A stretch of DNA of 10,425 nt from Acholeplasmatales bacterium (GTDB lineage Bacteria; Bacillota_I; Bacilli_A; Acholeplasmatales; Anaeroplasmataceae), in assembly GCA_017388605.1 (NCBI GenBank), contig JAFPIE010000272.1:1-10425 (forward strand), given 5' to 3'. Shown in pieces: positions 6,886-10,425 of this stretch (the stretch's first letter is position 1; the number at the start of each line of letters is the position of its first letter). A program made the translations under genes and the position numbers. The notes beneath the pieces were generated by a model. The model was not told the origin of the DNA. It made no database searches and saw only the letters and a program-made list of their open reading frames with translations.

Positions 6886-7869
6886 ATGATTAAGATTGTT
6901 GTTGATCTTATGGGCGCAGATAAGCCAGCAAACGAGCTTGTTTCTGGTGCAATCGATGCCATTAATGAAAATAGTGATTTAATGGTTACCCTATGTGCAA
7001 AAAAGGATATCATTATGCCTGTGCTGGATACATTATCCTATAATAAGGAGCAGGTTGAAATTATTGATTGTAGTGAAGAAATTACAAACAATGATATTCC
7101 AACTAAAGCCTTTAGAAAAAAGCCAGATTCAAGCTTAGTTAAGGGCTTAAACATTTGTAAAAATGATCCATTAGCCGGTGGCTTTGTATCCTGTGGGTCT
7201 ACAGGTGCAGTATTAGTTTCAGCTATGTTCATCTTAGGTAGAATTGGTGAGGTTAGACCATGCCTATCCTGTCTACTTCTAGGTCAAAAGGGAGAATTCT
7301 TAATTAGTGATTGTGGTGCGAATGTCGATTGCAAGCCAGAGCAAATTGTAGAATTTGCAAAAATGGGTGTAGCCTATATGAAGGCAAAGGGAATAGAAAA
7401 TCCTTCCGTACGTCTATTATCGAATGGTGCAGAGGAAAAGAAGGGCCCTGATGCAATCAAGGAAGCACATCAATTATTAAAGGAATCTGGTCTTAATTTC
7501 TTAGGTAATGTTGAGGGTAAGGATGTACTTGCATCCACTTGTGATGTCATCTGTAGTGATGGTTTTGCAGGAAATACAGTTATTAAAACAATTGAGGGTA
7601 CTGCAAAAGCCTTATTTATGGATATGATCAAGGAAGCAAAATCTACTAAGGATGAGGTAGAAGCTAAAGTATTAATGAATACAGTTAAGAGGCTTATGGC
7701 TAAATATGATTATAATACCTTGGGTGGTGCAAACCTTCTAGGTGTTAAAAAGCCTGTCATTAAGGGTCATGGTGCAGGTGAGGCTAAAACCTTCTATAAT
7801 ATGATTAAGGAAGCCTATGTTTTAGCTAAAAATGATATGATTGGTATAATGGAAAAGCTATTAGCTTAA
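6886..7869 (+). CDS. plsX: Phosphate acyltransferase PlsX (acyl-ACP:phosphate)
   Basis: This 327-residue protein has about the usual PlsX length. PlsX interconverts acyl-ACP and acyl-phosphate; acyl-phosphate is the donor for PlsY in phosphatidic acid synthesis. Landmarks are VVDLMGADKP (5-14, usually AMGGDxxP), VSCGSTGA (101-108, usually SAGNTGA), SDCGANVDCKPE (141-152), NFLGNVEGKD (204-213), DGFAGNTVIKTIEG (225-238) and LGGANLLGV (279-287). The first two motifs are slightly divergent, but the rest are classical. The start is the ATG at 6886 with AAGAGG 6 bases before it; a TTG at 6862 in the same frame would overlap fakA and has no family support. Its place behind fakB and fakA fits converting FakA-made acyl-phosphate to acyl-ACP. 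No plsY, acpP or fab genes are present in the window. Confidence 0.95.
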   Translation: MIKIVVDLMGADKPANELVSGAIDAINENSDLMVTLCAKKDIIMPVLDTLSYNKEQVEIIDCSEEITNNDIPTKAFRKKPDSSLVKGLNICKNDPLAGGFVSCGSTGAVLVSAMFILGRIGEVRPCLSCLLLGQKGEFLISDCGANVDCKPEQIVEFAKMGVAYMKAKGIENPSVRLLSNGAEEKKGPDAIKEAHQLLKESGLNFLGNVEGKDVLASTCDVICSDGFAGNTVIKTIEGTAKALFMDMIKEAKSTKDEVEAKVLMNTVKRLMAKYDYNTLGGANLLGVKKPVIKGHGAGEAKTFYNMIKEAYVLAKNDMIGIMEKLLA

Positions 7870-7873
7870 AAGA

Positions 7874-7899
7874 AAAAAGGACTTTTCGAAGTCCTTTTT
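7874..7899. terminator. Bidirectional terminator with TTCG loop between plsX and cstA-like gene
   Basis: AAAAAGGACTT pairs perfectly with AAGTCCTTTTT around a TTCG tetraloop, a very stable RNA hairpin. Plus-strand RNA ends in TTTTTAATTT after plsX; minus-strand RNA ends in TTTTTTCTTTT after the transporter. The transporter stop codon (minus strand, 7898-7900) overlaps the base of the stem, so this hairpin starts inside the coding region's last codon. Confidence 0.9.
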
Positions 7900-9373
7900 A
7901 ATTTGTATCGATATTATCCTTAATCTTAACGGTTTTATATATATAGAATCCGAAGATTAAAACAGTAATAGATAATCCTATGATGATTGCGACATTCATA
8001 GGAATGAATGTACCAAAGGAAATGGTAGGCTCACCAAATAAATAGGTGATGACTACAGCAGTCATAAAGGCTGCAGGTATAGCGGTTGTAAGGGATGGTA
8101 TTTTTACTTTATTTTCTTTAAGTAAATATCCTGTTGCAACCCATAGGGCTATGGCCGCGAGCACTTGGTTACTCCAAGCGAACCATCTCCATAATATATT
8201 GAAATTCGCACTATCGGCAAAATCCCAAATGCTTATACCAACAATAATTACAAATAGAGGAAGAGTTAATATGATTCTATTTTTTAGCTTTTTTTGGTCT
8301 AAGGAAAACCATTCCCCTAAAATCAATCTACAGCTTCTTAAGGCTGTATCACCACTCGTAATTGGGCAAATGATTACACCAACTACAGCAAGTACTGTAC
8401 CTACAGGGCCAAGTAGAGTTTTCGCAATCTCATGAACGGATTCTGAATTTCCACCAATGGCATTTAATGTATTCCAGCCCTCTTGTGTATTGACCTTGTA
8501 AAAGGCCATTGCAGCTGCTGCCCAAATAAGTGCAATAATACCTTCAGCAACCATGGCTCCATAGAAGATTTGTCTACCTTCACGCTCACTCTTTATACAT
8601 TTTGCAATCATGGGAGATTGTGTTGCATGAAATCCTGATACAGCTCCACAGGCAATCGTAGTAAACATAAATGGCCACCAAGGAAGTCCTCCATTTTCTA
8701 AAGAGTAATCCTTGAAATTGCCAATAAGCTCAAGCATAGGGTAGCTATTTTGATTACATAATATACCGATGATTACGGATACAGCCATTGTAATCAATAA
8801 TACACCAAAGACAGGATAGGCCTTACCAATGATTTTATCAATAGGTAGAATTGTACTTAAGAAATAATAAACTAATATAATAATCATCCATATCCAGGCA
8901 GATACATTGCCGCTGGTTAGGCTTTCAAGTAGAGTAGATGGAGATACTACAAATACTGCAGTTACCACAATTAATAGGATTATAGAGAAGATTCTCATAA
9001 TAATCTCTATTGTCTTACCTACGTATTTTCCAGAAAGCTTTACAATGGAATCTCCATTGTTACGAGAGGATATCATGCCAGAATAATAATCGTGAACTGC
9101 ACCTCCTACTATACAACCGATTACAATCCATAAAAAGGCTATGGGACCAAATAATGCTCCACTGATTGCCCCAAAGATTGGGCCTGTTCCCGCAATATTT
9201 AATAATTCGATGAGGAAGGCCTTCCACTTAGGAAGTGGAGTAATATCTACTCCATCCGGATGATCCATGGCAGGGGTTTTCCTATCATCAATTTTAAATA
9301 TCTTTTCTGTGAATCTACTAAAGAAGATAAATCCAATAATAAGTAAGAATAAAGATATAAAAAATGTTATCAT
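7898..9373 (-). CDS. cstA: CstA family transporter (short form), probable pyruvate or related uptake
   Basis: This 491-residue, very hydrophobic protein has about 12-13 predicted membrane helices. The N-terminus (ITFFISLFLLIIGFIFF, then DDRKTPAMDHPDGVD and PLPKW) and the segment LNIAGTGPIFGAISGALFG followed by GGAVHDYYSGMISSRNNG are hallmark CstA sequences. Escherichia coli CstA and BtsT are about 700 residues and take up pyruvate, with peptide uptake also suggested for CstA. This short form lacks their C-terminal extension, so the substrate is inferred. The ATG at 9373 fits the family N-terminus, but no ribosome binding site precedes it: the six bases upstream are AAAACT and then the promoter's -10 box. 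A leaderless transcript is therefore possible. The gene is monocistronic, convergent with plsX and divergent from the membrane-protein gene at 9539. Confidence 0.9.
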   Translation of the reverse strand: MITFFISLFLLIIGFIFFSRFTEKIFKIDDRKTPAMDHPDGVDITPLPKWKAFLIELLNIAGTGPIFGAISGALFGPIAFLWIVIGCIVGGAVHDYYSGMISSRNNGDSIVKLSGKYVGKTIEIIMRIFSIILLIVVTAVFVVSPSTLLESLTSGNVSAWIWMIIILVYYFLSTILPIDKIIGKAYPVFGVLLITMAVSVIIGILCNQNSYPMLELIGNFKDYSLENGGLPWWPFMFTTIACGAVSGFHATQSPMIAKCIKSEREGRQIFYGAMVAEGIIALIWAAAAMAFYKVNTQEGWNTLNAIGGNSESVHEIAKTLLGPVGTVLAVVGVIICPITSGDTALRSCRLILGEWFSLDQKKLKNRIILTLPLFVIIVGISIWDFADSANFNILWRWFAWSNQVLAAIALWVATGYLLKENKVKIPSLTTAIPAAFMTAVVITYLFGEPTISFGTFIPMNVAIIIGLSITVLIFGFYIYKTVKIKDNIDTN

Positions 9374-9379
9374 AGTTTT

Positions 9380-9407
9380 ATTCTAGCATTAAAGCATTTC
9401 TTGTCAA
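9380..9407 (-). promoter_or_regulatory. Strong promoter of the cstA-like gene, adjoining the start codon
   Basis: On the minus strand: a perfect TTGACA (9407-9402), a 16-base spacer, then TGCTAGAAT, an extended -10 with 5 of 6 consensus bases (TAGAAT at 9385-9380). Six bases (AAAACT) separate the -10 from the ATG, so the expected transcription start is at or within a base or two of 9373, the A of the start codon. Confidence 0.75.
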
Positions 9408-9411
9408 GAAA
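9397..9411. repeat. Perfect 7-1-7 palindrome over the cstA -35 box
   Basis: TTTCTTGTCAAGAAA has two perfect 7-base arms around a single central base. It contains the whole -35 box of the cstA-like promoter. Its placement suggests an operator for a dimeric regulator. Its TTTC...GAAA ends are shared with the palindrome at 348-363, but the centres differ. Confidence 0.5.
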
Positions 9412-9434
9412 ATAGAAGAAATTATGTAACAAAT

Positions 9435-9450
9435 TAAACATATGTGTTTA
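9435..9450. repeat. Inverted repeat between divergent promoters
   Basis: TAAACA-TATG-TGTTTA has two perfect 6-base arms and a 4-base centre. It lies upstream of both the cstA-like promoter and the promoter of the membrane-protein gene, with about 28 and 40 bases to the respective -35 boxes. It could be a regulator site, but this length of symmetry is not rare in A/T-rich DNA. Confidence 0.3.
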
Positions 9451-9490
9451 CTAATGGCGTGGAAAATAGTTGAAAAAAGCATTTTAATAT

Positions 9491-9518
9491 TTTACAAAAA
9501 TGAGATTTGTTTTATAAT
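9491..9518 (+). promoter_or_regulatory. Promoter of the membrane-protein gene at 9539
   Basis: TTTACA (9491-9496, 5 of 6 matches to the -35 consensus), a 16-base spacer and a perfect TATAAT (9513-9518). The predicted start is near 9525, which leaves a leader of only about 14 bases, beginning at or beside the GGGAGGG ribosome binding site. Confidence 0.65.
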
Positions 9519-9538
9519 GCTTTAGGGAGGGAAAAAAT

Positions 9539-10425
9539 ATGAAAAAGATTTTTTCTATTATTGGTTCAATAATTATATTTATATTTGTTTTAGGATTTTC
9601 TATTTTCGCAAATGATCCAGTAGATTGGATTATATTTGCTATGATGGTTATTCTTTTACCATTATACATTTCTAGTATTTTCATAAATAATGAAAAAATG
9701 GAGATGGTTGTGCTATCCATTCTTACTGGAATTGTAGTACATAATATATGTATAGGAATTTTTTCTGGTGTTGCTTTAGTGAATTTCTTTGCCAGTGGAT
9801 TAATATTCTTTAATTCCATTATTATTGGTGCTTTTGTTGTTCTATATTTTATGGAAAATAAAAGCTCATTCATATCTAAGATAGGTTACTTTTTAATGGT
9901 GATGCCATTTGCCTTTTCCTTAAATATATTATATTATTCGTCAATGGATAATATAGCTGCAAGCATAATATTTGAAGTATTTGCTTTATTGCTTGGATTA
10001 TCTGCTATTTTTGCAAGAATAGGTATTGCTAAAATTGATGGTCCACATGTATACCTTGGTATTGTATCCTTAGCCTTATCCATTCTTGGAAATATAATAT
10101 TTTTGGGAATAGAAGGACAAAGCTATTTATTGCCTTTAGGATTTACGGAAATTATCTTAATTATTCTTTCCATCGTTGGTTTAGCATATCTTTCTTATAT
10201 AGGTAAAAAAATCGAAAAGAATAAAGAAATATCTACAAGCTCAAACGAAAAATATGAGAAGGCTTATAAGATGAGTACAAATGTTGAAACTATGGAAGTA
10301 AAGAGGGAAGATATAAAGACACAGGATGAATCAAATGCTTTTATTAATCCTATAAAGGAAGAAAGAAAAGAAGCTACTATAAAAGAAGATAGTATATCTC
10401 CTAAGGTAGATGCTAACCTTGATAA
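9539..10425 (+). CDS. Multi-pass membrane protein with charged cytoplasmic-type tail, partial
   Basis: I do not recognise this protein. An open frame begins at ATG 9539, with GGGAGGG (9525-9531) 7 bases upstream, and stays open for 295 codons to the window edge. The first ~225 residues are very hydrophobic, with roughly seven or eight predicted membrane helices. They begin MKKIFSIIGSIIIFIFVLGF and include a segment around ILTGIVVHNICIGIF and one around VYLGIVSLALSILGNIIFLG. After the last helix (ending about LAYLSYIGKK) comes a hydrophilic tail rich in Lys and Glu (KKIEKNKEISTSSNEK, then EVKREDIK and KEERKEATIKED). It looks intrinsically disordered. The layout resembles small membrane sensors or unnamed DUF proteins with a C-terminal tail, but no enzymatic motif is visible. 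The real C-terminus lies outside the window. Confidence 0.75.
   Translation, partial: MKKIFSIIGSIIIFIFVLGFSIFANDPVDWIIFAMMVILLPLYISSIFINNEKMEMVVLSILTGIVVHNICIGIFSGVALVNFFASGLIFFNSIIIGAFVVLYFMENKSSFISKIGYFLMVMPFAFSLNILYYSSMDNIAASIIFEVFALLLGLSAIFARIGIAKIDGPHVYLGIVSLALSILGNIIFLGIEGQSYLLPLGFTEIILIILSIVGLAYLSYIGKKIEKNKEISTSSNEKYEKAYKMSTNVETMEVKREDIKTQDESNAFINPIKEERKEATIKEDSISPKVDANLD

Noticed and set aside
8046..8435. 129-residue open frame on the plus strand
   Set aside because: It lies opposite the cstA-like gene, whose family identity is clear across this stretch; no ribosome binding site or recognisable domain.
9484..9873. 129-residue open frame on the minus strand
   Set aside because: It lies over the start of the membrane-protein gene on the plus strand, which has a good promoter and ribosome binding site, runs much longer and has a coherent hydrophobic pattern. 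The minus frame has no family resemblance.
1..10425. Possible recoding of TGA, CRISPR arrays, tRNA genes, insertion sequences
   Set aside because: All complete genes end cleanly at TAA or TAG and encode Trp by TGG. No regularly spaced repeats, cloverleaf sequences, transposase motifs or terminal inverted repeats were found.

Overview
The window looks like a chromosomal stretch from a low-GC Gram-positive bacterium (Bacillota). The support is strongly A+T-rich coding sequence, AAGGAGG-like ribosome binding sites, Bacillota-type gene families (FakA/FakB/PlsX, Mbeg1-like hydrolase, TerB-like protein, short CstA) and hairpin-plus-T terminators. Tryptophan is read from TGG and no gene needs TGA as a sense codon, so a Mycoplasma-type code is not indicated. 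The gene families remind me of Erysipelotrichia or nearby clades, but this cannot be settled from the sequence alone. There are no mobile elements, CRISPR arrays, rRNAs or tRNAs.

Layout. Positions 1-224 hold the end of a GNAT acetyltransferase and its terminator. Positions 410-853 hold a small TerB-like protein with its own promoter (a perfect 16-bp palindrome sits on the -35 side) and a strong terminator. Positions 931-2964 hold a two-gene unit: a lipoprotein with a GIN/DUF2807-type beta-rich head, then an Mbeg1/DUF2974-type serine hydrolase. On the opposite strand, 2999-4111, is a two-domain protein joining a 5'(3')-deoxyribonucleotidase (NT5C, HAD fold) to a divergent guanylate-kinase-like domain. 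The two convergent units share a bidirectional terminator. Positions 4321-7869 hold an operon of fakB (DegV fatty-acid-binding protein), fakA (fatty acid kinase) and plsX (acyl-ACP:phosphate acyltransferase). It ends in a UUCG-capped terminator shared with the convergent cstA-like transporter gene (7898-9373, minus strand). A divergent multi-pass membrane protein gene begins at 9539 and runs off the window.

The central functional theme is use of exogenous fatty acids. FakB presents a bound fatty acid to FakA, FakA phosphorylates it with ATP, and the acyl-phosphate can be used for phospholipid synthesis or passed to acyl-ACP by PlsX. The three genes are tightly packed behind one promoter, with a partial cre-like site in the leader.

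The most unusual items are the nucleotidase-nucleotide kinase fusion, whose kinase half lacks both arginines expected in the GMP-binding TTRxxR segment; a cstA promoter whose predicted start point falls on the start codon (leaderless mRNA); and palindromes lying on the promoters of cstA and of the TerB-like gene. I see no convincing new multi-gene defence or mobile system.
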